Counted from the first letter of the stretch, positions 23,265 through 36,900 are shown. The stretch: 64,000 bases of DNA from Isoetes taiwanensis (GCA_021234155.1 JAJEKV010000027.1:17456891-17520890); one strand, 5' to 3'. A program made the numbers and translations. The notes: generated by a model not told the origin, from the sequence alone.

Positions 23265-24042
23265 GCGCAACAACTCATTCTCTGGCAACCGGTAGACACT
23301 TCGACAGACTGTATCTCTCACATCCGGTGTCAGATTTTTATGTGCTTGGGCTTGTTGGAAAGCTGGTTCAAAGAGCTTTCCAACGGTGTATGATACCTGC
23401 ATGTTTGTCTTTGTTTCAGTGCTCAAATCTGCTGTTTTCCGGGCTATGTGCTAGGGTTTTTGTGGCAGCCCTTCTTCTTCCTTCTTTGAGAAGTATAGCC
23501 CTCGCCTGATGCCGTTGTTGGCCTTGGCCACGCGGTGTTGACAGGTGTGTGTTGTACTCTTATTGAAGGTTACGAGAATGTTTTACTAATTCATACCCTA
23601 GTTCCTGATGGTGCTGTTGATGAAAGTCCGACACCAATATAGGGATTGGCGTATGTTTTAGTAAGTATTCGATTGGTCTCGCCTCTTCTTGGCAAATTTT
23701 GATCGGTCATATCTCTCGCATCCCAAGGTCGATTTTCATGTGCTTGGGCTTGTTGGAAAGCTGGTTCAGAGACCTTTCCAGTGGTGTTTGGTACCTGCAT
23801 GCTTGGCTTTGTTTCTGTGCTCAAATTGGCACTTTTCCAGGCTGTGTGCTAGGGTTTTACGGGCAATCGGTAGACACTTCGGACGATCAGATCTCTCTAC
23901 ATCCGATTAATGATTCTTATGTGCTTGGGCTTGTTGGAAAGCTGGTTCAGAGATCTTTCCAACGGTGTATGATATCTGCATGCTTGTCTTTGCTTCAGTG
24001 CTCAAATCTGCACTTTTCCCGGCTGTGTGCTAGGGTTTTGTG
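23265..24042 (+). repeat. Three copies of a 170-190-bp repeat unit
   Basis: Units at about 23275-23465, 23688-23857 and 23863-24042 share ATGTGCTTGGGCTTGTTGG, AAAGCTGGTTCA, CTTTCCA, a GTACCTGCATG-type text, CAGTGCTCAAAT and TGTGCTAGGGTTTT. The first and second are separated by about 220 bp of unrelated DNA. Inside each unit GGAAAGCTGG and GCTTTCCAAC form a small inverted repeat. The 72-146-codon frames here are repeat artefacts. Confidence 0.8.
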
Positions 24043-24608
24043 GCGGCCGGTACACACCGATATCCAGAGTCGTCCCAAGTCATACCCCAAGTCATGGCCA
24101 CAGACACAGTCCGTGTGTGGACCCACACTTGGTTGGTGAGCTACCTCGAGACCACACCAACCCATCCCGGGAAGGCCCAAACACACCAACCACCTGTTGA
24201 CCCCCACGCAGCAGAGTAGCTGCGGGAAGACCATGAAGCGGGGCCACCAAGGAAGAGGCCTCGCAGGCGGGAGAGACGCCTTCCATGAAGAGGGAGGCCC
24301 GAGCCAAGGCCTCTAGCCGACCCCGACAGGCGGGCCACATAGGCAATCCGCCCGGTCGAACCTTGGAGCCACATCCAGTGAGGGTTGAGGCCAACGCAGC
24401 ACGCGCTCTGCGTGCCTCCCGGACAGAGGTGGAGAACATAACATCTCGGATGTTGCGCAGGCAGATTGGTGCCGAAAAACGGCGAATCACGTAATTGGAG
24501 GATCGCGATACGACAGTGTGCGATGATAGCATCCACTTGCTACAATTTGACAGACAAAGAATACCGCCAGGAGCTTGCGTGATATGAGGGGCGCGGTAGA
24601 CACCGCGG

Positions 24609-25295
24609 TTGGCGCTTATGGAAGCCGGACGCAGACAGAACCGTAGAGCAGAGATACCAGAACCTCGCCTCCCATCCGTGCCGAGGTTGAGGAGGCTAAG
24701 GCCACGCCCGAGGAGCACAGTGCCGCCCTCCTCGCCGAGGTTGCGAGGCCGCCACCGCGGAGACAAGGATTCCAGCCGCTTTGAAGCTAGCCAGCGTAAT
24801 CGAAGCCGGAGTAAGGATTTAGCACGAGACGGAGCTACAGAGCCGGGCGCCGCTGCCCAAGAAGGCAAGGGCCTCCATGCCGAGGCACATGAGCAACTCC
24901 GCCATTGCACGCGGAGATGGCAAGACATGACAACGCCCCGCAAGAGCCGAGCCCGCATCCGAGAACGTAAACCACAAAGAAAGAACACACCAACCCCGCG
25001 AACCCACCAACCTCACGGGACGCCAACCTGGAACACATGCCGCGACACATCGATCACGCCGGGCGCCACCACCCCGGGCGCCGGGCCACGCCTATGCCTC
25101 ACCCACCTCAACCAACACTGTGCGCCCCCGCCGAACCTCGTGAAACAGACGCAGGAGCCGCAATGTGGTAGTGCGAGGCCCGACGGAGGAGTCTGGGAGA
25201 ACATCTCACTTCCCACTCCGCATTACGTGATCTTGGACCGGATGATGTTCCCAAAGACTGTGATCATTGGAAAGGCGAAGTCGCCATGGAATTAA
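24609..25295 (+). pseudogene. ORF1-like basic protein of the LINE
   Basis: The open frame of 228 codons encodes an Arg/Pro/Thr-rich protein (for example RLRRLRPRPRSTVPPSSPRL). It has no zinc knuckle and no RRM that I can see. Its position upstream of the endonuclease suits a LINE ORF1, but the basic composition may simply come from GC-rich DNA, so the reading frame itself is uncertain. A 298-codon frame on the opposite strand (24988-24092) overlaps it and is probably a composition artefact. Confidence 0.4.
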
Positions 25296-25729
25296 GCTAC
25301 CGGACGCCCCGGGTGGTCATCTTCACGCTTGAGAGCGCGTGCAGCGGGTGGCCATCCCGCCGTGGCCTGAAGTTGAAGGGGACGGCTACAGACGCTGGCC
25401 GGGACTTGACCCCAAAGACAAAGAAGAGACCCGGCGCGAGCTGGCCAAAGTCGTGGACCGCCGCAGACATGGAGGGGCACCGGGGCTGGTCCGGGAAGGA
25501 TGCGCGAATTCGCATGAGCCAAACAGGGATGCAGGCACTCCTAGCCCCTCGAGTCCCCCTCGAGGGGGCCCCGCACTGCATGTGCATCCACATCTTCCGC
25601 TCCCCACAGGACCACCACTACCACCGGACCTGGTGGCGATGCATGCCACTAAATAGGGATCGTGCCTCGGCGTGGTATCCCGGAATTGCCGCGTGGCTTT
25701 CCATGGCGTAAGGGGACAGCCTCAATTCC

Positions 25730-26460
25730 GCCGCCATGGACATGGACCTTATCTTCCTCATGGAAACATGGGAACATGTTTGGTCACAAAGCTACCGATT
25801 TGCCAGATACCGCTACTCGGCCTTCAATGAGTGCACCGGAAACGAGGACACCTGAGGAATTGCGTGTTATTACCGCACGTTCTTTGGCCCACCGGTCTCC
25901 CCGGTAAGGCGACAGGCACAACAGATACCTGTGGGTACGAAAAGTGCGAACAGGCGATGGCAGCCCTCTCTTTTGTGGCGGCTTGCTACTTCCCACATGC
26001 CGAGCAACTTTTACCACACGCGCTTGGATGTGGACAAAGCGGGGAGACCTATGTCGATCTATATGATGACATACAACAAGCATGCACAATTGGGCAAGGT
26101 CATGTTGCTTGGAGATTTCAACACGTGGGCGAGCAGATCCCAAAATTTGCACCTCTAGGAGGATGTGTTGCAAATGGACCCCGCAGAGATGGTTTGGCCA
26201 AGGGCGCCGATGACGACCGGTGACACGGTATGGCCTAAATTCCGCCTTTGGGCAAGATATTTTGACCCGGTCATTTGCAATGGTCAGATGGCCGCCCCCC
26301 ACCGCCCGCTCACTTGTAGACGGAGAACCGGGGGGGGCACCGGTGTGGTGGATTACGTGCTAGCGCACGAGCAATGCCTACACTTGATCACTACGCCGTG
26401 TCGGACAGTGGGCTCGGACGAGGGAAGTAGAGTAGACCATCGGCACCGTTCTTGCAGATA
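25730..26460 (+). pseudogene. APE-type endonuclease domain of the LINE
   Basis: A frame near 25737 reads MDMDLIFLMETWEHVW, which fits the early glutamate motif of apurinic-like endonucleases. At 26105 the text VMLLGDFNTW gives the GDFN motif (26111-26122). Downstream, TGVVDYVLAHEQ and the later SRVDHRH fit the terminal D and SDH-like motifs. The domain is spread over at least two frames, with a stop after the first block. In LINEs this domain nicks target DNA for target-primed reverse transcription. Confidence 0.7.
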
Positions 26461-26759
26461 GATTGGCGTGCCAACCGAGCACCCATTGCCCCAACACCCC
26501 ATGTACCACCGGTTAGCGGCCCGGACTATGATCATCGCGGCGGTCTATGCGAGGATGCTTGAGCATGAGCTGCCGGAGTCTTTGCAACTCCCCACACTTC
26601 AACAGCCAGGCGGCCCGGTGAACCCGGCTCCTTGAGGGTAGGGGACAAATGCTTTGGGAGAGACCGCTCTCGGCGATCCACGGGGGCTGCAACCACCTTC
26701 CCCGCAATCACCGGGTTCGATGACGAATGTCGGGGAGCTGAAACGATGGCTCCGCCAAG

Positions 26760-28160
26760 TTGGACCCCACCATTAAGCCCGCAGTGCCGTCCGATCAATA
26801 CCGCTCCTTCCTCAAGACCAAGAAAGCCGTACCTTGCGAGCACCGAATGATGTTTGGTCTTCTAGACCGCCACCCTAGGGCCTTACGGAGAAAGGTCTTG
26901 AGTAAGCCCCCACGACCCACGAGGAAATATTACCCCGAACAATGGGTGAGATACTACTGCGGTACTTGTATGACCCAATGGGAAGCCGGGGCACCGGTAC
27001 CTCATGATGGCAGCCCTAGCACCGGGTCATTGCGAAGGGGATGTCATAATGGGCCTGCAACCTACGCTAATCGGAAGGCGGCCAGATTTGGATGGTATGC
27101 TTGGGAGCTTCTCAAGTGGGCGGGCCCCCAATGGTGCCGGTTCTCACAAAGACTCTTCAACAGGGGCATTGCAAGAAGGCTTCCCCCAGACCGGACTACC
27201 GGTAGAGTTGTGCCCATATACAAAGCGGGGACCCCCACGCCCGACCAACTATCGTACCATTATGCTTTCGGTTCGTCTTTGCCAAGTTGCTTGGGATTCT
27301 TGGCGGCGATTGACACTTTGGGCGAAGGATGGAGAAGTGCGGGTCGCCGCCTTGAGCTTCGCCCCCGGCATTCTACTATTGACCATATCTTCACTTGGCG
27401 AACACTCATAGAGGATAGCCTAATCCCTTGCCAATGCTGCTTGTTGCTTTGTGGATTTCGCAGCTTTTTGACCACGCTGCCTGGATAAGTTGTGGGACCA
27501 TTGAGGCAGCTAGGGACCCCCGTCGACTTGCGAATGCTATATACTGCACTATAATGAGGCTTGCTCGGGCCGTCTCACAATCGTCGGGGCCCCGTTGTTA
27601 GTAGCATTGGGGTGCGCCCGGGGCGCCCTCTATCCCCGACGCTTCGGCTTGTACATTGACCCGCTAGAAGAATGGCTAGCCGAGCACGGAGGGGGGAGGC
27701 GCCGTTGATGCACCATATAATCCCAAGAACTCATATATGCCGATGATGTTGGCCTGCCGCATATACCCTAGAGGACATGCAACGCCACCGGATGCTTTGG
27801 ACACTTTCTCGCCAATTCATCGACATGAGAGTTAACTTGGCCAAGACAAGGGTGTCTGCTGGTCCCATCATCCCTAAGACCCACGCTTCCCTCATTCACT
27901 TACCAGGGGTAGTGGAGGTGGCTCGATCTTATAAGTATTTGGGCATTGAGTTTTCTACTACCACACACCGGGATGCATCCATCGTTTACGGGTCACCGCA
28001 GTTTGGAAAGCCCCAGTATGCAATGCAAAACAACAACAAAGGCGTAGTCAGATGCATGGGGTCACCAGCACACTTGTTCGGGGCCTTGGTTGAACCGTCC
28101 TCCTCTATGGGGCGAAGTGTGGGGGCCGGTGATATCCCTCACCACTTGAAATCGATCTAG
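26760..28160 (+). pseudogene. Reverse transcriptase domain of the LINE
   Basis: Pieces in different frames follow the LINE order: TGRVVPIYKAGTPTPDQLS (fingers), NYRTIMLS, HSTIDHIFTWRTLIEDSL, then QELIYADDVGLP with the catalytic YADD at 27736-27747, and a thumb text SYKYLGIEFS near 27933. At least three frame changes are needed. Several fall at GC-rich spots, so some may be assembly error. Confidence 0.75.
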
Positions 28161-28539
28161 AGCAGTACGTAAAGCTTTCTTGGCCCGGCACCGGGAGTGA
28201 AATCCACGATCCCATACCGCATCTTGCTCCAAGAGACAAAGGCTTCCTTCCATTCAGGGGGTCAGCTACTGAACGTCACATTATTTACTTCCGAGGAAGG
28301 TGGTGGCTATGGATGAAGCCCTACTGCCCAACCTTTGCTTTGGCAAAGGTGGCGATGGGCCCGCAAATGACTCAAAGCCTCAAAAGACAAGCAAGCCCGG
28401 TGGTTCTCGCTATGGAATGTGCGCACACGATGTGGACCCTGCATACACCGAAGGAACGCTACTTTGAAGCAAGATTTGATGCTTGCTTCATGGCCAAGCT
28501 TTGGGATGCAGGCCCTATCACATGTCAAGGTGGCAAATT

Positions 28540-28830
28540 ATCGGCGCCCGGTTAATCCCATGCTCACGAGGGGCCCACACCACTACTACCAGCGCACCCA
28601 TCTACCCATGAAAAAGCGCCAGGTGATTGCTTCCATTCGCGACAGTGCACACCCACCCGCATTGAGACAGGGGAGATGGATTCGGAGCCGCGTGAGGACA
28701 GAGTCTGTCAGTGCCGTCAACGAGGCGCCATTGAGGATGAAAGTCACGCCCTCCGGGCCTGTCGGGCCACAGAGAGCATATCCTGGCTCGGTATGCTCGG
28801 TTAGTTGTGCCCCATCGGGCCTTGCATGAG
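28540..28830 (+). pseudogene. C-terminal region of the LINE polyprotein
   Basis: The frame NPMLTRGPHHYYQRTHLPMKK followed by RQVIASIRDSAHP lines up with NPGFEHGPHRYLKAHISVKK and RAIAAIRTGSH in the LINE at 62.2 kb. That shows the two elements belong to one family. In the 62-kb copy this is followed by CRCCEMHVIEDEHHAL, a cysteine/histidine cluster. Here the matching text (CQCRQRGAIEDESHAL-like) is in a shifted frame. Confidence 0.65.
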
Positions 28831-29257
28831 CTAATGAGCCGCGGCCTCAGTAGGCTTGTTGGGATCAGACCTCCAGGGAGGTAATGGATACTGCGGACTC
28901 GGTTATGCCCCCGTCCGACATTAACCTCACCGTATTTGTGATTATGTATATAACTGTGGCGTTATGTCAAAGATCCTTATTGCTACTAAGGTTTTTCCCT
29001 CGAAAACCCTTCGGGGCGGGGGTTTTTTAATCCTGGTAGTAATACGCCTGCTGCTCTCTTTCTATTCTATTCTCTCTTTGTACTTGGGTCCCATAGGCCA
29101 GTTGGTCTCCTGGACGATAAAATCATATTCTATTCTATTCTATTCTATTCTGAAACCTCATATAGACCATGCATGTAACAACTTCTCGACATCCATACCA
29201 AAGGCGCAAGCCCAAGCATTAGCTAAAACAGAAGCAAAGACCCAAGCTCAGGCTCAG

Positions 29258-30910
29258 TGTGACGTTCCAGGGGAATATACGCTATGCATACGTATATTCC
29301 TGGACCCGTCACTATACAAGTCTATCTTCATAGCCTTGTATACCATAGATTGTGGCACTAGGGGGCGTGACTAAGTTATTCATATAACTTAGCCAACCTT
29401 AGGTTAAGACCATTTTCCACGTGGCCTTAACCTATTGGGCACCCGCCACACGAGACTCACCCGATTGGTGCCACGTGGCATCTTAGGTGGACCTAACTTA
29501 TATAGGCTGGAACCCTAACCCTAGGCCTCTTTCCAGCCCTAGCACCCAGAGACTCATCTACTTGTTCGAAACCCCGTTTCGAACATCGTTCGTTGTGGCA
29601 TAGACTGGTGCAGCAGCCCCAGCAGGGTAGACCCGTTCTTGGAGTAGGAACAACAGCTTGTGAGTCGAAGACCATGGAGGCGCACGGATCTGGAGGGAGA
29701 GCATCAGGAGCAGGTATGTAGGGTAGTAGTTGTGATAGCTCATTTGGAATTAGCATTCCAGATGTGCTAGTATCTTGTATCTAGAGTAGAGCCATCCTAG
29801 AACCCATATTCAACATCTTGAACCCTAATCAAGGAACCCTAACTATTAGTTAGTTGTATGATTAGGTTAAGATGTTCTTCTTATGATTATTCTCATTATG
29901 TGATGATTATATGTTGTTGGTTGATCATGTTTGCTCCTCTTGTATTGGGAAGGGGGGTAGAGACCTAGGGCCATCTGTAGTATGTTCCTAGAGTAGATCC
30001 CTTAGTTCCTATTAGTTGCGGCCTGTGCATAGGAGCCCACCAGGCTATTGAGGCTATGATATGACTCAAAGACCACATAACGGGCTAGAGGGAAAGTGGA
30101 GGGAGGATCCCCCCGAAAGGGGGGCTCGGGATTCCATAGTGGGCTAGGCTTATGGTCGGTCACTTCGTGTGGGCCGAGCATGGGTCCGACACCTCCTGGG
30201 GCAATGGTGTTGCCCTGCCTCTCGAGAGCTGCAAGTGATAGCTTGGCTCTCGTTTTGGGGGGTTCAGTCGGGTACGAATCGTGTGTCGCCACGATTCTCT
30301 AGCCGCCCACGGCACCTCTAGACCCTGGGAAGGGGAGATGCAACCCTTCCTGCCTCATCTCCACCAGGGAGATGCAACCCGGAGTAGTCCCGGCGGGTGA
30401 TGCCATGGGATTGCGTGATCCCAAGGCTAGAGTCCCGTCCGAGCCCCTGATCTAGCCCATCCGCAAAGTATGCAATGTGAGGGGCGGATGGAGTGGTCAA
30501 CCCTAGCCATTGTCTTATGCCAGCCCTCGCCATTGTTATGACTCGGGTCTGCTTCTATCTTGAGACCTATCCAAATAGCCTACCTCCTTATGAGTCGGAG
30601 CCATGGGTAGGAGCTCTCATGTTTTATGGTTTATGATTATCTTCTTTGCTCATATGGATATGTGATGGACTACCCTTCGAGGTAGTATGTTGTATTGTTA
30701 TTGCTAGTTCTGACGTTGTTTATGCTTCCGCTGTGATAGGAGCCCATAGGGGAAGGGCGCGCAAGACACCTTCACAGAAATTCCGCCGCACTACCGGAGT
30801 TCCATAGTGCGGGATAGACGAGGGCCTCGTATGCGGTTGTTGAGCCGACGGGGATTTCCTCGCCGAAAGTGTACGTACGGGTGCCGTATGTTTAGCAGTG
30901 GAGCGCCACA
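29258..30910 (+). repeat. 5' LTR
   Basis: The LTR starts TGTGACGTTCCAG and ends GCGCCACA, so its termini are TG...CA. Inside is a conserved TATATAGGCTGGAACCCTAA, a likely TATA region of the U3/R boundary, at about 29498. The copy is 1,653 bp. Confidence 0.9.
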
Positions 30911-30911
30911 A

Positions 30912-30922
30912 TGGTATCGAGC
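30912..30922 (+). other. Primer-binding site (initiator-Met tRNA type)
   Basis: TGGTATCGAGC lies one base after the LTR end. The plant consensus is TGGTATCAGAGC, so one A is missing here. Confidence 0.8.
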
Positions 30923-33900
30923 AATGTTCTTGGTTGACCAAGAGCTAGCACCCACCATATCCCCTCAATAGGTAGACTAACCGCCTAGCTAATTAATGGA
31001 ATGAGAATTCCAAATTTGAACCGCTAAAATGTGGGAGAAATTTTTTTCCCATTAGCAGGGTCGTAATTAGATTAAGTATAGTCTAAGTGGTAGAAATAAT
31101 ATAGTCAAAAGAAACCTTCTAGTAAATTTGAGCTCAAGTTGTTCATGAACCGCACCTTTCAAGTGAAAAAAATTGAATGAGAAATCGCCAAAATAAAGCT
31201 TGAAAGAAATCGCGTGAAATGACCACTACTTGGCCCAAAAAGGAATTAGGAAATTTTGAGAAATAGTTAAGTGATTAGGGGAAATACCTTAATTATTAAC
31301 CCATAGTTATAATAAATTTACTCTTAAGAAAAAGTAGCTAATAAACCTATAAAAGCGCCTCTACTCCTTAGAAGTTCCAAAATAGTAGCTTGAACCTTTC
31401 CTTTACCCTTGTAAGGCTTAATTAGAAGCTAATCTCCGCTGCCATAAGAGTGTCCACCGAATCTAACAAACCGACGAGATCGACCCAAAGGAGCCGCCAA
31501 GATAGAGGCAAGATCGCCAAGAGGCCACCATCAAGGAAGCTAAGTTGTTGGGAGGACCAAACAAGTAGCTAGGAAGGTTGGAAGCTCCAGCTTGCACCGA
31601 ACGTCAAGCACTCACTCTGGGGCGGCGACAAGCAAATTCTGAGGCCCCGCGACCTAGGTCGACGACCTAACTTGGCCACTCAAGCTCTTTAGCATCTAAT
31701 CGCTTCAGTCGAGGAGGAGCAACGACTTAACAACGCCTCGCTTCGAGGTGAAGGCAAGTAGCAAGAGCAAGCTCGGCAATGTAAGCAACCCCAACACCGT
31801 GAAGTGTAGGAGAGCAGCAAGCAAGAGGGAGCAATCTCGACAATACGAAAGCAACCCAAATGCGTGAACAGCAGAAATGTAGGGGAGCGAACAATCAATG
31901 CAGAAGAAAAGGAAGGAAGAGATGCCGCAAGGAGAGAACAACAACTAGATTTAATCGGAGGAGGACGAGCCTGAGGAGGAAAGACCACAACAACAAGAGG
32001 AGGGAGCAAGAGGCTAAAGAAGAAGAGGAGGAGGAGGCCGAAGAACAGACACAGCCTACGCTCGACAACAATATCCAATGCAGTCCAAAGGAGGGCAACA
32101 TCAGCGAGAAGCTACTTAAAGCTGAAGCAAGATATGGAGTACGAGAAGAAGAAGGCAGCATGCAAGATTTATCTCCGCCAACGGATCTGACAAGGTAGCC
32201 GACCAGGGTCGAAAAGCAAGCCTCCACCACCTCGACTCGATTCTCCGAAGAAAGTCTGCCATGGGCCAAATCCCCAAAGACAAGAGAGCTACGCCAAAGA
32301 TATTTGGCATTGCCAACAAACATTACTCACCGATGATCCGTAAAGTCTCTTTTCGAAAGTGCCTACATCAAAGGTCTATGCAGAATTCAAGATGGGCTAC
32401 TTACTCACCGAGCCACATCAACGACGGTGGGGTCTCGCCAGAAGCGCCAAAGCCGAGGAGGCCAAGATATGCACCCTTGATGGTCCGAGCCCCAAGTAGA
32501 GGTAGTACAAAGCGAGCTGATACAACTTTTGAAGAAGGCAACCTCTCAAGCGATCCATACCAAGCAGTGCTCAAAGACCTCCACCCTAAGGAGGAGAATT
32601 TACAAGGAGAAGTCGTGAAGAGCCCAAATACACCAAACTATATAAATATAAGTTTTTTTTTTTGTACATTGTTTTTACTCATTAGAAATAAAATTATCAG
32701 AAATTAATTGCTTGTAAGATATAAAAATGTTCTTGTATAAATTACTTCTAGTAGAATCCTTTGCATCTTATTTAGAATGCTCTTAATTGGCTAAATAGCA
32801 TAAAATTTTGACATAGAAATAAAAAATTGCCTCAAAATCGGGCTTAACCCATCCGAAGTCACTTGATTTAGGGCAAAATTGATCCAAACTTCGATATTAA
32901 AAGATGTTAGAATGCTTAGAAATTGTCTAAAAATGCAAAGTGTAGCACTTTTAAATTTGTTAAAAATATCTAAAAAAAAAAAAAAAATCGGTCAACTGGG
33001 TCTCACCCAAGAAAAAGCCTCTCTCAAGCTTTTGCGGCACGCCCTCATTTGGCGCCCTTCGACCCGATTTGCCCTCAGATTTGTATTCTTAGATATCCTT
33101 TTAACATGGGAAAAAGTTGCTAGTTAGATCAGAATTGCCCAATTAGTCGTGGTTAGCATCTTCAAATCCCCTAAAACTCTTACCCCAAACCCACCTAAGA
33201 CCCAAATCGGGTCACACCGCAAAAAAGGCATATGCTTGGAGACGCAGACCTCATTTATGCGCCCAATTAGTCGCCTCACCCCTAAGACCCAAATCGGTCA
33301 CACCGCCAAAAAGGCATATGCGCTTGGAGACGCAGACCTCATTTGCGCGCTCTGACCCGGTTTCATATGTTTTTGGCCAAAAATTTTGCAAAAATGCATT
33401 GAAAGGTTCTTAGTGCACATGCTAGCCTCTTGCCATGCACTGTGGTGTTAGCTAGCCTCTTGCCATGCACTGTAGTGTCTTGTAACACCCCATTCTAGCT
33501 TCTCAATCTATTTGAACCTCATCTTAAAAGAATTCCCCACAAGAAGGGAATTGAACCTCCCACCCACAGTGGTTGAACCCCCAAACCCCCGTACAACCAA
33601 TCGGCATCGCTTATGTTTGAATTACAATCTTTAATTATATTTAAGCTTTAATAAGTTAAATAATATTAATGGCCAAGCCTTAAACTTAGAACCAAGGTCC
33701 TTAAGCGAGATAGCGACATCATCTGCACTCATCATAGCTTAGTTGTCACTCTTATCTTGCTAAGTGTCTTCTTGTCTGCATACAGGTAGTATAATTAAAC
33801 TTTTTTCAGAGAAACCCAAATAGTTGCCAAGGCCTTAGAAATTGTTGTCACACGCTGGTAGGGTACACCAACACACGCTATAGATGCACTATCATCAAGT

Positions 33901-36900
33901 GTCTTCAAATTTGCCTTTGTATCATAGATAATTATCTAGGAATTCATTCTATCTAGGCAATTCAAATAGCACACCAAGTACACCCAAAGGAATGAGTCTC
34001 CTTCTACCACCCCATAACAAAGAAAATAATTACCTTCTCGCCTACTAAAGTGCCAAGCCGGTCATTTGAGGTAGAGTGGATAAAGGTATAAAAATATGGA
34101 TTTTCAAGTAAATAGACATAAGTAATTGATTGTGATGGTAGTATTAATTGCCTTGTGCTTCTTAAGGTAGTAAAATAGGTCAGGAGAACCTTCGCTATGC
34201 ATCCTCGAGCCCCCTCGACAAAGGAGACACTCGACAACATCAACGAATTGAAAGCAAAGGGCAAACTTATGGAGGAAACTTCAGCAAATCAAAGGCCAAA
34301 AAGGTGTACAGGGAAGCCCGAACACAAATAATAAAGAGGAGGCCAAAGGAAGGACGATTGCGACATCAAAAATAGACACAAGACTTGCCAAGAGGGCTAT
34401 GCAACAACCAATGGGCAACATGGCACTTATAAAATCGATCACATTAGCTCCTAGTCAAGGATATTCTCTAAGTGCCATATTGCCTCGAGGAACGACCCCA
34501 CATCGATGACTAATGTCACAAATTTACGCCACCAACAAGTAGACTTCATCGACTTATGATGTCAAGAGCCCTAAAGGAAGATGAGACTCGATATACCTCC
34601 TCCTGAAGAGAAATTATTATAGGTATTACAAGCCGCCAAGGGGGGCTGCTCAGGAATACGAGTATGGCGAGACTGCAACAAACTTCTTCCTCATCAGCCC
34701 GATACTTCAGAGCAGCTGCATCAACCTCGACGGCGCCATCTCAAGATTACGACAATCTTCTACCTTAGAGATTGGAGGTCAAGCACCATCAAGAAGAGGC
34801 ATCATGAGGGACAAAATACCAGCATTACTAACTGATCACTCAAGATTATAGTCCCTGCACATGGATGCAAATAAACTCCTCTCAGCAAGAGAAGTTGCAC
34901 AGCTTAGAAGTGGTAAGGCACTTGACATTGTCTTCACTTTTACAACAAAGAAAGATGCAACCAAAGGATCTAAGAATAGAATCGACAAGGTCAACACAAC
35001 AATAGCAATTCAGCAGTTGGAAGAATCATCCTCGAATCTCGTAACCTCCAAGGCAGATGAGCGACATGAAAGATTTTAGAATGTGAAGAACATTATCTTC
35101 AAGCTCTTGGGATGCGACACCGAGCATTATGTTATCTACATCAGCAAGTCCACTAAGAGGGATAATGTTAATGAAGGTAGTCAGCATCAACATTAAGACC
35201 GAGCAGAGTTAGAATATGTGCATTAAAAGAAAGCAGGGCACTTGAATGATCATGCAACAACTCCAAGGATACCAGATTCTTTTCAACAAATTATGGAGTA
35301 TCGCCTTGCTACTCCAACGACTAATGACTACACCAGCTTTGAGCAAGCTAGAGGACCTATCAGATAGTTGAGTTTCTTAGAATTATGGGTGGTAACATCC
35401 ATGATGGGATGGGGACGAAATTTCGGGTAGATTTTTTTTTGTCTTTTCCTTTAGAAAGATGGACCCAAGAATGGAGCAAAGCTTCAAGTATTGGGAAGAA
35501 AATGTATGGAGTACAATAATTGTATACATTGTCGGGCATATCCAACATATTGGAACCTCTTCGTGAGCTTGATCACCTCGCTAAGAAGGATTCAATAGAA
35601 GGATAACCGCCGACCATGTATATGACGAAAGTACTTCCAAAGATAAGGAATAATCCGACCAAATGAAGGGAAGCAATCTAATAAGTCCGCCAACTTCTTA
35701 GATGGCATCCACTCAAAGGTGGGGCTATTTCAAGAGGGCAATAATTAAGAAAGGGTAGATCCTAGAGTAAAGATTAGATCTAAAACAAGAATAATTATCT
35801 AACCATATAGTTTTCTATGTGTGCCCAAAAGTAATGTCATGCCGACTAACTTGTGGCCATAGGATTTATGTAACTAGTTCTTTAACTTGTAATTTTGCAC
35901 CTCCTAGATGACGGACATCTTTAAGAGCAAGACTCTTAAGTCTAAATCTAGGCCAGTAATTAAGCCAGGGCCAAGTAATTAGCAGCACCAACGGAACAAG
36001 AGTCAAGTTCGACATCAACCTTAAGCTTAAGCAAAGTAGAGCATCGGCACCAACTTATGCACATTGGCAACTATGACCTCATAATAAGCATGCAATATTA
36101 AAGTCGGCTAAGGCAATAATTGATTATCATAAGCAAGAGATACTTATCCCAAAGACCAAAGAGCAAGTACCTTATAATTTAAGTTAAGGAAGTAATTCCA
36201 ATCGCGGCAACGCATGTCAAGAAAAGCAATTACTTAAGTACATCATGTGGAATGAGGTCGCATACACAAGCTACAAGTTGTCGACTCCCGACTACAAGAG
36301 TAAGAAGGAAGATGCTACTTCAAACAAATTTTGCCTCGCCAATTTCTAAGTTAATCAAGAAGTCCCATGATATATCTCCAGTGAAATTTGAGAGCTTTTG
36401 CTCTATATAGGCATAGAGTCCGAAATCACTCTTTGACCGAGGCAGAGCCGATCAGAAGGCTCTTTATAGAATCAAGACTTCCGAAAGCAGCGTGAGCTCA
36501 AGAAGCAGCTTGTAGGAGTTGATCAACTTGGGGATCCTTTCGCCAAGATGGAAGTCTAAAGATGTATATCAACCATGGGTAGCTCAACAAGCAACGACAT
36601 AATGGATCAGCCCCAAAAGTAGGATTCTTCTCGCAAAAATCGACGTAAGCTCTGCAATCAAAGAAATAAGGATGAAGGGGAAGATAATTATAAGACTCCT
36701 TCGTAATGGTGGTATGGGCACTATGATTTCATAGTAATGCCCCTAAGTCCACCAACTTGTATGCATTTGAGGAACGACATCTTCAAGATTCCTTGATGAT
36801 TTCTTCATCAATTCTCTTCGACGACATCGCGACCTACAAAGAAATCAATGGAAGAGCATGCAGCCGCGGAGATGTTAAGACGCCGCCACTCATTGGCAAG

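Larger units (their letters stand above)
24050..29152 (+). mobile_element. GC-rich degenerate LINE with APE endonuclease, reverse transcriptase and TTCTA tail
   Basis: The element is clearly richer in G+C than its AT-rich surroundings. In order there is a basic ORF1-like frame, an endonuclease, a reverse transcriptase, a C-terminal region and a 3' end, GGACGATAAAATCA, followed by about five TTCTA-type units (29125-29152). Domains sit in several frames, so the copy is inactive as assembled. The C-terminal part is homologous to the plus-strand LINE at 61.8-62.8 kb, and the 3' end matches that element's GGACGTTAAAATAA and CTTC tail. The 5' boundary is only approximate; it follows directly after the 23.3-24.05 kb repeats. 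Confidence 0.85.

Noticed and set aside
24092-24988. A 298-codon minus-strand frame (MFFLCGLRSRMRARLLRG...)
   Set aside because: It lies antisense to the LINE in GC-rich DNA, where stops are rare, and has no domain. Composition artefact.
31689-32323. Ser/Leu-rich minus-strand frames (for example LLLFFFSLLLPPLVVVVF)
   Set aside because: They are the complement of a Glu/Arg-rich purine stretch in the retrotransposon interior.
33480-33600. Start of a further nested LTR (TGTAACACCCC)
   Set aside because: No matching end, primer site or second copy was found in the interior.
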